64,000 nucleotides of DNA, taken from the NCBI RefSeq assembly GCF_001261775.1, contig NZ_LN868537.1, forward strand, positions 434,001-498,000, written 5' to 3'. The DNA comes from Anaeromassilibacillus senegalensis. Its GTDB lineage: Bacteria > Bacillota > Clostridia > Oscillospirales > Acutalibacteraceae. Both the position numbers and the translations under genes were made by a program. The notes beneath the pieces were generated by a model, which saw only the letters and a list, made by a program, of their open reading frames with translations, was not told the DNA's origin and did not search any database. This document shows positions 15,636-25,715 of the stretch, piece by piece (position 1 is the stretch's first letter; every line of letters begins with the position of its first letter).

Positions 15636-17054
15636 ATGAATCACAGCGTATTTATCTCCGAACAAGCGACGAGTGTTAGCACGCCTATTGTAGCTGAATC
15701 CGGCGTTCCTTTTGTCGTGGGCTTAGCGCCGGTACAGAGTGCAATTTCCCCGGGAAAGGCCGGTGTACCTGTACTCTGTACCAGCTGGACAGAAGCGGTA
15801 GAAAAGCTTGGATATTCGGACAATTGGGAAGATTACACCCTTTGTGAATTTATGTATTCGCATTTCAAATTGTTTGGGTGTCAGCCTGCAGTCTTCTGCA
15901 ATGTGTTGGATATTTCCAGTATGAAGGAAAGTGCAGCGGCAGCGGATGTGGAACTATCCGATCACAAAGCGAAACTGCCTATTGAGGCCATTGACGATGC
16001 AAGATTAGTGCTCAAAGCTTCCGGCGCAACCGGCGCAGCCTATGTCAAGGGTACTGACTATAGCACCTATTATGACGGGGAACATCTGGTCATCGAAGTG
16101 CTTGCCGGTGGCGCCTGTTATGATGCCGAAACAATCAGTGCAGCATACAACAAGGTTACCCCTTCTTCGGTTAACGCCGTCAATATCGCCGCTGCAATGG
16201 AAAGCATTGAACTGTGCATGACCACCTTGGGAGTGGTTCCCGATTTGATCTGTGCCCCGAGATTTTCCAGTGAGAGCACAGTGGCAGCTGTTATGGCAAC
16301 CAAGGCGGGGAGTATCAACGGAATGTTCAAAGCAAAAGCCCTGATCGACATTAGTTCTAAAGAGGGCGGGGCAGAAAGCTACACCGAGGCAATTTCCTTG
16401 AAGAAGGCCAACAACTTTATCGATACGAATGAAATCCTCTCCTGGCCGATGTTAAAACTGGGTGATTACACCTTCCATATGTCCACGCAGCAAGCGGGCT
16501 TAATGGCTCAGGTGGACAGCAACAACGGCTGTCCTTATGAGAGTCCTTCCAACAAGGCATTTCGGTGCGATGCAATGGTTTTGGAGGACGGTTCGGAAGT
16601 CAACTTGACGTTGGAGCAAGCCAACATGCTGAATTTCAACGGAATTGGAACCGCGCTGAACTTTATGGGTGGTTGGATGTGTTGGGGCAATTACACTGCC
16701 TGTTATCCGGCCAGTACGGATGTTAAAGATTATTTTATCCCTGTGTCCCGGATGTTCGGCTGGATCGGCAATTCGCTTGTACGTTCTTTCTGGAGCAAAC
16801 TTGACAAGCCCATGAATCGCCGCTTGATTGATACAATTTTAGACTCTGCAAACATTTGGCTTAACGGTTTGGCCGGCGCCGGTTATCTGCTTGGCGCGCG
16901 AGCGGAAATGCTGGAGTCCGAGAATCCGGAAACCAGCCTGATGGCGGGGGTGATTAAAATTCATATTTATATGACGCCTCCCAGTCCTGCGCAGGAAATC
17001 GAATTTGTTCTGGAATACGATGCCGAGTATGTAGCCAGTGCGCTTCAGCCCTGA
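15636..17054 (+). CDS. Contractile tail sheath protein
   Basis: This 472-residue protein shows typical sheath features: N-terminal GVPFVVGLAPVQSAI, a variable middle, and the C-terminal FIPVSRMFGWIGNSLVRSFW plus MAGVIKIHIYMTPPSPAQEIEF. The sheath contracts around the tube to drive it into the cell. The ATG at 15636 follows GGGAGG. Its presence makes this phage a myovirus although its head genes are lambda-type. Confidence 0.92.
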   Translation: MNHSVFISEQATSVSTPIVAESGVPFVVGLAPVQSAISPGKAGVPVLCTSWTEAVEKLGYSDNWEDYTLCEFMYSHFKLFGCQPAVFCNVLDISSMKESAAAADVELSDHKAKLPIEAIDDARLVLKASGATGAAYVKGTDYSTYYDGEHLVIEVLAGGACYDAETISAAYNKVTPSSVNAVNIAAAMESIELCMTTLGVVPDLICAPRFSSESTVAAVMATKAGSINGMFKAKALIDISSKEGGAESYTEAISLKKANNFIDTNEILSWPMLKLGDYTFHMSTQQAGLMAQVDSNNGCPYESPSNKAFRCDAMVLEDGSEVNLTLEQANMLNFNGIGTALNFMGGWMCWGNYTACYPASTDVKDYFIPVSRMFGWIGNSLVRSFWSKLDKPMNRRLIDTILDSANIWLNGLAGAGYLLGARAEMLESENPETSLMAGVIKIHIYMTPPSPAQEIEFVLEYDAEYVASALQP

Positions 17055-17069
17055 AAGGAGGGTTAATCA

Positions 17070-17579
17070 ATGGATCAAAGTGTTATTAACTTTGCAGTTT
17101 ATGAAGACAGTGTAGAGTATATCGGCATGGCAAAGGCAACCCTGCCGGATCTCACCGCACTGACACAATCCATATCCGGTGCAGGAATCGCCGGAAATAT
17201 AGAAGCTGTCATTCTGGGGCATTACGACGCAATGACGCTTGGACTGAGCTTCCGTACCACCAGTGAGCAGGCGGTTAAACTGTCCGAGCCCCGTCGTCAT
17301 ACGATTGATCTCCGGGTTGCACAGCAAACAGAGGATACCGTGGCCGGCGAAGTTAAAGTGCAAAAAATCAAACATATTTTAGTGGTGGTCCCGAAGTCGG
17401 ATAAAGGCGGTTCCATTGCTCCCGCTGCTCCTACAGACGGCTCCGGAGAATATGCGGTTCGCTATTGGGCTACTTACATTAATGGAAAAAAGAAGCGGGA
17501 AATCGACCCACTCAATTTCATTTGTTATGTGAACGGCGTCGATTATTTGGACGATGTCCGCAAAGCTCTCGGAAAGTAA
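17070..17579 (+). CDS. Major tail tube protein
   Basis: This 169-residue protein matches P2 FII-type tube proteins: NFAVYEDSVEYIGMAKATLPDL, then MTLGLSFRTTSEQAV and the C-terminal YWATYINGKKKREIDPLNFI. It polymerises inside the sheath. AAAGGAGGG precedes the start. Confidence 0.9.
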   Translation: MDQSVINFAVYEDSVEYIGMAKATLPDLTALTQSISGAGIAGNIEAVILGHYDAMTLGLSFRTTSEQAVKLSEPRRHTIDLRVAQQTEDTVAGEVKVQKIKHILVVVPKSDKGGSIAPAAPTDGSGEYAVRYWATYINGKKKREIDPLNFICYVNGVDYLDDVRKALGK

Positions 17580-17586
17580 ATAAATG

Positions 17587-17616
17587 CCCGGAACAGCCGT
17601 TCCGGGTTATTTTTTA
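17587..17616 (+). terminator. Intrinsic terminator after tube gene
   Basis: The 8-bp stem CCCGGAAC / GTTCCGGG with a four-base loop (17587-17606) is followed by TTATTTTTT. It probably lowers expression of the distal tail genes relative to sheath and tube, which are needed in large numbers. Confidence 0.85.
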
Positions 17617-17658
17617 ATCAATACAGTCTGGTCTTCGACTGAAAAAAGGAGTGTCGTT

Positions 17659-18191
17659 ATGAACAGTAACGTTAAAAACGATTATGGAGTTAATGTAAAG
17701 GAATTTTCTGCTGCTGAAAAAGAGGCGGAGAAAAGCGTCTTTGTGTATACTCATAAATTTACTTTGCCTTTTACATATGAAGACAAAACTTATGAGGAAT
17801 TGATTTTCGATTGGGGAAGATTAACCGGTGAGGACGGGTTGTCCATTGAAAACGAGATGCAGGCATTAGGGAAACCGGTTATTGTGCCGACTTTCTCCGG
17901 CGAATACTTGGTGCGTATGGCAGCCCGTGCCTGCACAATGCCCATTGGCGACGATGCTATCCGGGCCATGTCCATTTCCGACTACAATAAAATTCGGAGC
18001 GCCGCGCGGTCTTTTTTGCTGAAATCGGAGCTGTAATTGGCGATGGCGGAGAGTGGCTCCGAAAACAGTGTTTGATCTTGGCGCAGACAAATAACACTCC
18101 CGTTCCATTCTGGTTGTCTTTGCCGCTCTCAGATTTAAGTAAATGGATTCAAACGAGTAACAAGATTGTAGAAATCAGGAATAAACGATAG
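17659..18191 (+). CDS. Tail assembly chaperone with -1 frameshift extension
   Basis: The zero-frame product (17659-18036, 125 residues) matches the gpE/Mu gp41-like tail assembly chaperone group. Near its end, TTTTTTG at 18012-18018 is a canonical X XXY YYZ slippery heptamer in the correct phase. A -1 shift leads into an open frame (AEIGAVIGDGGEWLRKQC...) running to TAG at 18189-18191, adding about 57 residues. The layout equals lambda G/GT and P2 E/E', placed directly before the tape measure. The ATG follows AAAGGAG. Confidence 0.8.
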
Positions 18192-18209
18192 CGGAAAGGA
18201 GGACTTTGA

Positions 18210-21200
18210 ATGGCGAGCAGAAGAGAATATGAAATGCTGTTTCATCTGAACGCACAGCTCGGAAGCAGCTACAACGGCACCTTTAAGTCAGCGCAAAGCA
18301 CTTTGTCGTCCATGCAAAAGGAAGTCTTAAATCTTAGCAAGACTCAATCAGATATCTCAGCATTTCAAAAGCAACAGGGTGCGGTAGAAGCAACCCGCCA
18401 AAAGTTATCCGTTTTGCAGCAGCAGTACGACAATATCCAAAAGGAAATAAAGGAAACGGAAGGATACTCCTCCTCACTGGAAAACAAGCTGCTTTCCAAA
18501 CAACAGCAGATAGATCGGACATCCTCTTCTTTGGAGCAACAGACCCAAAAGCTGAATCAAATGGACACAGCTTTGCGGGAAGCTGGCGTTGACACCGGAA
18601 ACCTTGATAAAGAGAGCGCCCGGCTCAGTACGCAAATGACTGAGCTGAAACAGAGTCAGGAGGATGCCGCCGAAGGGGCCAAGGACTTTGGAGAAGCATC
18701 TTCCGAAGCTTTTTCTGCTGTACAACAAGCTATTGTGGCGGCTGGTGTTGCAACAGCGCTTAAAGAGATTTACGAAGCTTTCATGGAGTGTGTTACTATT
18801 GCTGGAGATTTCGAGGAAGCGATGTCCAATGTTGAAGCCCTATCGGGAGCTACAGCTATGGACATGGCCGATTTAAGCGCCAAAGCCAAAGAACTTGGTG
18901 CGACTACCAAATTTACCGCCCAAGAATCTGCCGATGCCATGGGATACATGGCAATGGCCGGTTGGGATGCTGTCGACATGCTTTCCGGCATGGACGGTGT
19001 ACTGCAATTGGCTGCTGCGTCCGGCGAAGACCTGGCCATGGTGTCTGATATTGTTACCGATAGTCTGAGTGCCTTTGGTCTGACAGCGGCAGATACTGCA
19101 CATTTTTCTGATGTATTGGCAGCCACAGCAACCAATTCCAATACCAACGTGTCTATCATGGGCGAGACATTCAAGATGTCTGCATCCGTTGCAGGAGCGC
19201 TGGGATATTCCATTGAGGATGTGGCGACGGCAGTTGGCTTGATGGCAAACAGTGGTATCAAAGGGAGCATTGCTGGCACCGCGTTGAAGAACACCTTTAA
19301 CGGTCTGTTGGAAGGCGTAACGCTGACCGGTGCAGCTTTTGGAGAGTATGAATATTCAGCAATTAAAGCCGATGGCAGTATGAAATCCTTTGGCGGTACG
19401 ATCAATGAACTGCGTAATTATTTTGACCAGATGACAGAAGCGGAACGCGTTAATAACGCGATGACGATTGCTGGACAACGCGGGTACAATGGTTTGCTCG
19501 CCATTCTAAATGCAACCGACGAGGATTATACTTCTCTGACTGACAGCATCAATAATTGCACCGGTGCAGCTGCAAAAATGGCAGCCATTAAATTGGACAA
19601 CATGAACGGCCAATTGACCTTAATGAATTCCGCGTGGGACGCCTTAAAAACTACGATAGGTGAACAATTCACACCAGAAATGCGTGGCCTGTACAGTATT
19701 GGAACGGATGTATTTGGGATGCTGAATGATTTTGTAGCGAAACATCCAGCGTTGGTTAAGGCAGTGATGGCATTTGTAGCGGTTCTCGGCACCGCTACTT
19801 TAGCGCTCACCGCTTATGCGACGATCTCAAAGGTAGTGAAAGCGTTGGATTTGGTCACTTTGTTTACAGGACCGGCCGGCGTAATTATCGGTGTGATTTC
19901 CGGTGTTGCCGCTCTCACTGCCGCGATAGTCGCGTTTGCGACTGCTACCAATGAAGCAATTCCCTCTGTCAGAGAATTGACGACCGCTGCACAGGAAATG
20001 AACCAGGCAATGGAAGAGGCAAACAATATCTTTAACGAGACGGTAACTTCAACGCTAGCGACTGTCGATGTTGCTGAGACCTATATCAGAAAGCTGGAGG
20101 AACTGGAAGCAGCCGGTATTACCACAGACGAACAGGCCAAACAATATCACAACACCCTAGCGCTTTTGTGCCGTACCGTTCCGGAACTCACGGACTATAT
20201 TGACTTGGAAAAAGATACGATTGAAGGCGGTACAGAAGCTTTGCGCACCCATACCAAGGCATGGAAAGAAAATGCCAAAGCACAGGCGTATCAAGAGTAT
20301 ATGAACTCGCTCTATGATGAGTATAACGACGTTTTGCTTGAAGCTGCAGAGAATGAAATAGGACTGACAAAAGCTCAAATGCAGCTGGAAGATGCCAATA
20401 AAAAGCATGGCGACACGCTGGGTAAGATGAATAAGCTGTACGCTGAAGCTCAGAAATCCGCAGGAGATTACAATGAAAAGTACGGTGGCTGGACGGAGGC
20501 AACAGATTATCTTACACAGGAATACTACGATCTGCAGGATACCCTCATCAGCATCAATGAAGAGGTTTACACGGCTGAACAGTGTGTGAATAATTACACC
20601 AAAGCAATTGAGGAAGATGGTAAAGCGACATCTGAAGCACAGAAAGCGATTGATTCGGCAGAAGAGGCATATAACCGGTTAACGGGGACCACAGAAGAAA
20701 GCATTGAGGCCACAAAGGAAGCAGCTCGACAGGAGCAGGAGCTGCAATTTGTGATTGAAGACATTACCGGAAAAATGAACGATCTTGCGGAAGCATATTC
20801 GTCTGCCTACTTTGAAGCGCTTAACAGCGTATCTGGTCAATACGAGCTCTGGGATAAGACGGAAAAGGTCGTTGCAACGAGCACGGATAAAATGAACGCC
20901 GCCATTGAAAGCCAAATTACATATTGGCAGAATTACAACTCCAATCTTCAATCTTTAACAGAGCGCAGCGGCGATATTGAAGGTTTAAGCGACGTCATAG
21001 CCAGCTTTGCAGATGGAAGCGAAGACAGTGTAAACGCGATTGCGGGTATGGCGAACGCCAGCGATAAAGACTTGGCTAAAATGGTTGAAAACTGGCAGGC
21101 ATTAAAAAAAGAGCAGGATACTACTGCCGGAAGTATTGCAGATCTTAAAACAGATTTTTCTGCGACTATGGACGAGCTGCAGAAAGAACTTGCCGCGGAT

Positions 21201-21782
21201 ATTGAAGCGATGAACCTTGGGCCTGAGGCGGCTGAAAGCGGAAAATCCACGATTCAGGGATTTATTGACGGCGCGGCTGATATGCTGGGACCGGTACAGG
21301 CAGCGTACGCCCGTATTGCCAAAGCTGCACAAAATGCGCTTAATCCAGGAACAGGAGGCGGTTCATCTGGAATTCCTGGCTATGCCGTCGGAACGCAGTC
21401 CGCAGCTCCCGGTTTCGCTATGGTTGGAGAAAACGGGCCGGAAATTGTTTATTTTAACGGCGGGGAACAGGTCATGACTGCAACCGAAACAGCAGTAATG
21501 CAAAGAGGTTTACCTACATCTGAACTCCAAACAGTAACCTTTGCGCCTCAGCTATTAGAAGCATTGTCCTCCATGCGCGGTACAAATGCACTTTCGGCGC
21601 AAGGAAACAGTGCGGGAAACAATATTCATTTGACGGTTGCCCCGACTTATACCATTTCCGGCGTTACCAGCTCCAGAGGAATAGAGGATATTCTTCGCCG
21701 GCATGACGAGGATCTGCGCAATTACATTTTGGAGATTATGCAACAGGCTGATATTGACTCGACCAGGAGGGCTTACCGATGA
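18210..21782 (+). CDS. Tail tape measure protein
   Basis: This 1190-residue protein has long coiled coils at about residues 25-160 (LSKTQSDISAFQKQQGAVEA), a TP901/PhageMin-type tail domain around 200-450 (FEEAMSNVEALSGATAMDMA...LGATTKFTAQESADAMGYMA), hydrophobic segments at about 515-590, more coiled coil, and a C-terminal GFAMVGENGPEIVYFNGGEQ motif seen in many tape measures. Its length sets tail length, and the hydrophobic part probably enters the membrane on injection. Confidence 0.93.
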   Translation: MASRREYEMLFHLNAQLGSSYNGTFKSAQSTLSSMQKEVLNLSKTQSDISAFQKQQGAVEATRQKLSVLQQQYDNIQKEIKETEGYSSSLENKLLSKQQQIDRTSSSLEQQTQKLNQMDTALREAGVDTGNLDKESARLSTQMTELKQSQEDAAEGAKDFGEASSEAFSAVQQAIVAAGVATALKEIYEAFMECVTIAGDFEEAMSNVEALSGATAMDMADLSAKAKELGATTKFTAQESADAMGYMAMAGWDAVDMLSGMDGVLQLAAASGEDLAMVSDIVTDSLSAFGLTAADTAHFSDVLAATATNSNTNVSIMGETFKMSASVAGALGYSIEDVATAVGLMANSGIKGSIAGTALKNTFNGLLEGVTLTGAAFGEYEYSAIKADGSMKSFGGTINELRNYFDQMTEAERVNNAMTIAGQRGYNGLLAILNATDEDYTSLTDSINNCTGAAAKMAAIKLDNMNGQLTLMNSAWDALKTTIGEQFTPEMRGLYSIGTDVFGMLNDFVAKHPALVKAVMAFVAVLGTATLALTAYATISKVVKALDLVTLFTGPAGVIIGVISGVAALTAAIVAFATATNEAIPSVRELTTAAQEMNQAMEEANNIFNETVTSTLATVDVAETYIRKLEELEAAGITTDEQAKQYHNTLALLCRTVPELTDYIDLEKDTIEGGTEALRTHTKAWKENAKAQAYQEYMNSLYDEYNDVLLEAAENEIGLTKAQMQLEDANKKHGDTLGKMNKLYAEAQKSAGDYNEKYGGWTEATDYLTQEYYDLQDTLISINEEVYTAEQCVNNYTKAIEEDGKATSEAQKAIDSAEEAYNRLTGTTEESIEATKEAARQEQELQFVIEDITGKMNDLAEAYSSAYFEALNSVSGQYELWDKTEKVVATSTDKMNAAIESQITYWQNYNSNLQSLTERSGDIEGLSDVIASFADGSEDSVNAIAGMANASDKDLAKMVENWQALKKEQDTTAGSIADLKTDFSATMDELQKELAADIEAMNLGPEAAESGKSTIQGFIDGAADMLGPVQAAYARIAKAAQNALNPGTGGGSSGIPGYAVGTQSAAPGFAMVGENGPEIVYFNGGEQVMTATETAVMQRGLPTSELQTVTFAPQLLEALSSMRGTNALSAQGNSAGNNIHLTVAPTYTISGVTSSRGIEDILRRHDEDLRNYILEIMQQADIDSTRRAYR

Positions 21783-21991
21783 AGAGGACTTACACAACGG
21801 TTCAGGGAGATATGTGGGACAGCATCGCCAATGCACAACTGGGCGATGTGTCTTATACCGATAAGTTAATGAATCTCAATCAGCAATACCGTAATTTTTT
21901 TACATTCCCAGCCGGAATCGAACTGATCCTTCCAGATCCGGTTGAAACGGTTGGCAATGCACTGCCGCCCTGGAAGGCGGCGGTTGGATGA
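21779..21991 (+). CDS. Tail protein X (P2 gpX/LysM-like)
   Basis: This 70-residue protein of the gpX type begins YTTVQGDMWDSIANAQLGD, a LysM-like fold, and ends with FPAGIELILPDPVE. Overlapping ATGA junctions couple it to the tape measure and the hub gene, as in P2-type phages, where it bridges baseplate hub and tube. Confidence 0.85.
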   Translation: MKRTYTTVQGDMWDSIANAQLGDVSYTDKLMNLNQQYRNFFTFPAGIELILPDPVETVGNALPPWKAAVG

Positions 21992-23520
21992 GCCGGGTGG
22001 AACAAGCCCGCCGTACAACGGCAGAAATTGCATTTGACGGGGTGAATATTACATCATCCATTCGGCCCTATCTGCTGTCGGTTACATATACGGATAACGA
22101 AGAGGATGAAACGGATGACCTTCAACTTCGTATTCAGGACCGGGATAATGTATGGATGTGTAAATGGCTGAACGATGCAATACAGGCAGCTGCTGCAACA
22201 GCCGAAGTGCCTACTGCAAACAAAGCATCTTCCAAAAGTTATACGGTTACGGCGAAAAGTGGATTGAATGTGCGCTCCGGACCAGGGACGAGTCACGGCA
22301 GGTTGGGAACGCTTGCCTACGGCACAGTTGTCGATGTGTCTTCTATTTCCAATGGGTGGGCGAAGATCCAGTACAGTGGAAAAACGGCCTATATCAGCGC
22401 CGGCTATATCGCACAAGGCAGTTCCAGCGGGATTACGTCGACTTGGAACATTGGAGATTCTGTGATTGCAAATGGGCGCCCGCAGTATACAAGCTATGGT
22501 AACGGTACGCCAGGCAAAAATGTTACAAATTACAGAGGAAACATTACACATCTAAACCTGAAAAGCGGAGTTCCATACCCCATCCATGTCGGAAACTTGG
22601 GGTGGTTTGCAGAGAGTCAAATCACAAAAGCTACATCTACAGAAGCAGGGGGGAGTTCTGGGACAAAGGGTCTTCGGATTCAGGCGGTGATTGTACGTGA
22701 AAATTGGACAGGTGATGGAAAAGACCTTATTCTTGACTGCGGACAATTTGCTCTCGATTCAATTGATGCGTCCGGACCACCCGCCGTTATCACCATAAAA
22801 GGGACATCGCTTCCATATAGCTCCCAAATTCGTCAGACCAAAAAGTCCAAGGCGTGGGAATCCTACACATTATCCGGCCTTGCCAATGAGATGGCCGCAT
22901 CCAACGGAATGACCTGCCTTTATTTGGCAGCGAATGTTCCTTTCTACGAGAGGGTAGAACAGTACAATACCAGCGATATCAACTTCCTCTCCACGCTTTG
23001 CCATAACGCTGGGATTTCCCTCAAAGCAACCAACAACGTTCTTGTACTGTTCGATCAAGCTTCTTATGAGGCGAAGAGCGCAGTGTTGACCATCAAGCGG
23101 GGGGACGGTACCTATACCAAATATAAACTGAGTGTCGGGCAAGCTGATATCCAATATTCCTCCTGCCGTGTCAGCTATGTGAATCCGTCTACCGGAAAGT
23201 GTATCCAGGCCATAGCCTATGTTGAGGAATACAAATCGGATTCCAAAAAGAATCAACAATTGGAAGTGAAAGCGAAGGTATCCAGTATTGCAGAAGCGAA
23301 AGATTTGGCCGAAAAACGGTTAAGGCTGCACAACAAATATGAACGGACTGCAACGTTTACTTTGCCGGGCAATCCCAATTTGGCGGCTGGCGTCACCGTC
23401 TTTCTTTCCGGTTGGGGAGCATGGGACGGGAAGTATATCGCCAAACAGGCGAAACATTCTGTAACTGACAGCGGATATACGGTGCAGGTACAGCTCCGCC
23501 GTGTATTGGAGGGATATTGA
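21988..23520 (+). CDS. Baseplate hub protein (late control D family) with inserted SH3b domain
   Basis: The 510-residue protein has a gpD/gp27-like framework: N-terminal VEQARRTTAEIAFDGVNITS...DEEDETDDLQLRIQDRD, and a C-terminal ERVEQYNTSDINFLSTLCHNAG...KRLRLHNKYERTATFTLPGN. Between them, residues about 85-150 (YTVTAKSGLNVRSGPGTSHG...GWAKIQYSGKTAYISAGYI) form a bacterial SH3 domain, followed by a second beta region to about 215. Hub proteins carry the spike and may bind cell wall. The SH3b insert suggests peptidoglycan binding at the tail tip. Confidence 0.85.
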   Translation: MSRVEQARRTTAEIAFDGVNITSSIRPYLLSVTYTDNEEDETDDLQLRIQDRDNVWMCKWLNDAIQAAAATAEVPTANKASSKSYTVTAKSGLNVRSGPGTSHGRLGTLAYGTVVDVSSISNGWAKIQYSGKTAYISAGYIAQGSSSGITSTWNIGDSVIANGRPQYTSYGNGTPGKNVTNYRGNITHLNLKSGVPYPIHVGNLGWFAESQITKATSTEAGGSSGTKGLRIQAVIVRENWTGDGKDLILDCGQFALDSIDASGPPAVITIKGTSLPYSSQIRQTKKSKAWESYTLSGLANEMAASNGMTCLYLAANVPFYERVEQYNTSDINFLSTLCHNAGISLKATNNVLVLFDQASYEAKSAVLTIKRGDGTYTKYKLSVGQADIQYSSCRVSYVNPSTGKCIQAIAYVEEYKSDSKKNQQLEVKAKVSSIAEAKDLAEKRLRLHNKYERTATFTLPGNPNLAAGVTVFLSGWGAWDGKYIAKQAKHSVTDSGYTVQVQLRRVLEGY

Positions 23521-23855
23521 TGGAACTGGAAAGTATTTTATTGAGGTTGGTACAGATTGGGACTGTCAGTGCTGTGGACAACGACAAACGGAAAGTCCGT
23601 GTGATCTTTCAGGACACAGGAGCTACTTCCGGCTGGTTGTATGTGCTGCAGCATTATGCGGCCGGTCTTTACATTGAGCCGGATGCAGAACACACACATA
23701 CCATTACGGGAAGTAATAGTGCAAGCACCTGTCCTGCCCACGACCACATTCCAGGTTCGTATCTGGCCTATTGGATGCCAAAGGTCAATGATATCGTGTT
23801 GGTCCTGTATTTGCCCCTGGAAGACTCGGACGGATTCATATTGGGAGGGATGTAA
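23520..23855 (+). CDS. Baseplate assembly/spike protein V-like
   Basis: This 111-residue protein starts with a one-base overlap. RLVQIGTVSAVDNDKRKVRVIFQDTG is the OB-fold of gpV-type proteins and DIVLVLYLPLEDSDGFILGG closes it. It lacks the long spike helix of P2 V, but an HTHTITGSNS...HDH segment contains a His-x-His that could bind iron as in spike tips. It is probably a short spike or spike-hub adaptor. Confidence 0.75.
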   Translation: MELESILLRLVQIGTVSAVDNDKRKVRVIFQDTGATSGWLYVLQHYAAGLYIEPDAEHTHTITGSNSASTCPAHDHIPGSYLAYWMPKVNDIVLVLYLPLEDSDGFILGGM

Positions 23856-24257
23856 ATGGCGCAGGTTGGATGCCTTGGAGTGATCCCCTTCGTTGTGTCT
23901 GCCGACATGATCCAGACCATCAATAACGTTGCCTGGTCCGGCTCCGTGCGATATGGAGAACATCAGCGACACCTTTCCAGTACGCTTACAGAATTTACAG
24001 GCGTGAATCCGGATACGTTTTCCTTTGAAATGATACTTTCCGCTTATCTTGGCGTTGATCCAATGACCGCAATCGTTCAGCTTTGTCAGTATGAAAACAA
24101 TGGAATTGCGGTGCCAGTGGTCATCGGAACTAGATCATATGGGAAGTATCGATGGACCGTGCAAAAGCATCAAATTAAAATGACTGACTATGATAAGAGC
24201 GGCAACCTCGCTATTGCTGCTGTATCAGTTGAATTACTGGAATACCTGAAAGAATGA
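23856..24257 (+). CDS. Tail protein U-like
   Basis: This 133-residue protein with SGSVRYGEHQRHLSSTLTEF and ENNGIAVPVVIGTRSYGKYRW resembles P2 gpU, a tail completion/baseplate protein. Position between V and W-type genes agrees. The next gene follows within ten bases. Confidence 0.7.
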   Translation: MAQVGCLGVIPFVVSADMIQTINNVAWSGSVRYGEHQRHLSSTLTEFTGVNPDTFSFEMILSAYLGVDPMTAIVQLCQYENNGIAVPVVIGTRSYGKYRWTVQKHQIKMTDYDKSGNLAIAAVSVELLEYLKE

Positions 24258-24265
24258 GGTGCTCT

Positions 24266-24586
24266 ATGAGATACACAGTCAGTGCTCAAAGCTCCGGAAT
24301 CGTTCAAATTAACGAGACTGACACGGTAGCTTCTATCCTGCAAAATGTAGCAATAATCCTTGCCACCCGAAAAGGAAGCGTGCCGTTATATCGTAATTTC
24401 GGACTCTCTCAAGAATTCGTGGATAAACCGATTTCCGTTGCAAAGTCCATGCTTTATGCGGAAATCAAGGAGGCCGTAGAGGCGTATGAACCACGTGCGG
24501 AGATCGTTAATATTTCTTTTCAGGAGGACGCGGCAGCGTTAGGCCGGCTGATTCCAGTGGTGGAGGTGGAGATTGTCAATGAGTAG
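24266..24586 (+). CDS. Baseplate wedge protein W (gp25 family)
   Basis: This 106-residue protein has the gp25/gpW signature: SVPLYRNFGLSQEFVDKPIS and IKEAVEAYEPRAEIVNISF. gp25 nucleates sheath assembly on the baseplate. The ATG at 24266 lies behind GAGGTG; an upstream in-frame start at 24254 has no site. Confidence 0.9.
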   Translation: MRYTVSAQSSGIVQINETDTVASILQNVAIILATRKGSVPLYRNFGLSQEFVDKPISVAKSMLYAEIKEAVEAYEPRAEIVNISFQEDAAALGRLIPVVEVEIVNE

Positions 24587-25715
24587 GAATGTTGAGTACC
24601 AATTTGTCAGCACAGATACGGAAACACTGATTGCGGACTTGGTGTCTGCATATGAAAAAATCACTGGCACCAGTGTGAAACCAGCCAGTCCCGAAAAGCT
24701 GTTTATTCAATGGGTCGCATCTATAATCCTCCAGGAACGTATCCTGAACAACTACACCGGCAATCAAAACATTCCCAGCAGGGCGGAAGGAGAAAATCTG
24801 GACGCCTTGGGAGAATTGTTCTTTGTTACAGAACGCCCGGAAGCGCAAAGTGCAGTGTGTACCGAACGGTTTTATATTTCAGCGACTCAAAGCACCGCCA
24901 TTCTGATTCCATCCGGTACGAGGGTAACCGATACAAGTAATGCACTGGTATGGGAAACGGTTTCCGACGTATATGTCCCTATTGGCTCTCTCTATGTTGA
25001 TGCACAGTTGAGGTGCCAAACACCAGGAGCAATAGGCAATGGATACGCGATCGGGCAGCTCAATAACCTAGTTGATTTGTTTGATTACTATGACCATTGC
25101 GAAAATATTACGGTCAGTGACGACGGCGCCGATGAAGCGACCGATGATGAATATTATGAATTGATGCGTGCCAGTACGGATGGATATAGCTGCGCCGGCG
25201 CCAAGGGCGGATATGTTTACTTTGCCAAACAGGTATCCACTGAAATTGCAGATGTTGTTGCCAACCGTCCCAGCGACGGCTGCGTAGCTCTGTATATCTT
25301 GATGGATGACGGATCCATAGCTACTACAGAAATCAAGAATGCCGTGTTGGCAGCTTGCAATCCGGATTATGTCCGTCCACTGACGGATCGAATTTCTGTC
25401 GCTGATCCTGAAACAGTAAATTACAATATCACTTTTACCTATTACATATCCCGTGACACTTCTATTAGCTCTACGGAGATTCAACAGTCTGTCGATGCAG
25501 CTGTAAAGGAGTATACAGTGTGGCAATGTGGAAAATTGGGCCGAGATATCAATCCGTCTTATTTGATCGGACTGTTGATGCAAACCGGGATCAAACGGGT
25601 GGAATTGACAAGCCCGTCCTTTATTGCGTTGCGGGACGGCGCGGATAACACTGTTCCTCAGGTTGCCGCAGTAAATACGATTGCGGTGACGGATGGAGGG
25701 CATGAGGATGAATAG
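24579..25715 (+). CDS. Baseplate J protein
   Basis: This 378-residue protein contains ASIILQERILNNYTGNQNIPSRAEGENLDALGE near the N-terminus and SDDGADEATDDEYYELMRASTDGYSCAGAKGGYVYFAKQV in the middle, both classic for the J family forming the wedge ring. The ATG at 24579 overlaps the end of W. Confidence 0.92.
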   Translation: MSRNVEYQFVSTDTETLIADLVSAYEKITGTSVKPASPEKLFIQWVASIILQERILNNYTGNQNIPSRAEGENLDALGELFFVTERPEAQSAVCTERFYISATQSTAILIPSGTRVTDTSNALVWETVSDVYVPIGSLYVDAQLRCQTPGAIGNGYAIGQLNNLVDLFDYYDHCENITVSDDGADEATDDEYYELMRASTDGYSCAGAKGGYVYFAKQVSTEIADVVANRPSDGCVALYILMDDGSIATTEIKNAVLAACNPDYVRPLTDRISVADPETVNYNITFTYYISRDTSISSTEIQQSVDAAVKEYTVWQCGKLGRDINPSYLIGLLMQTGIKRVELTSPSFIALRDGADNTVPQVAAVNTIAVTDGGHEDE

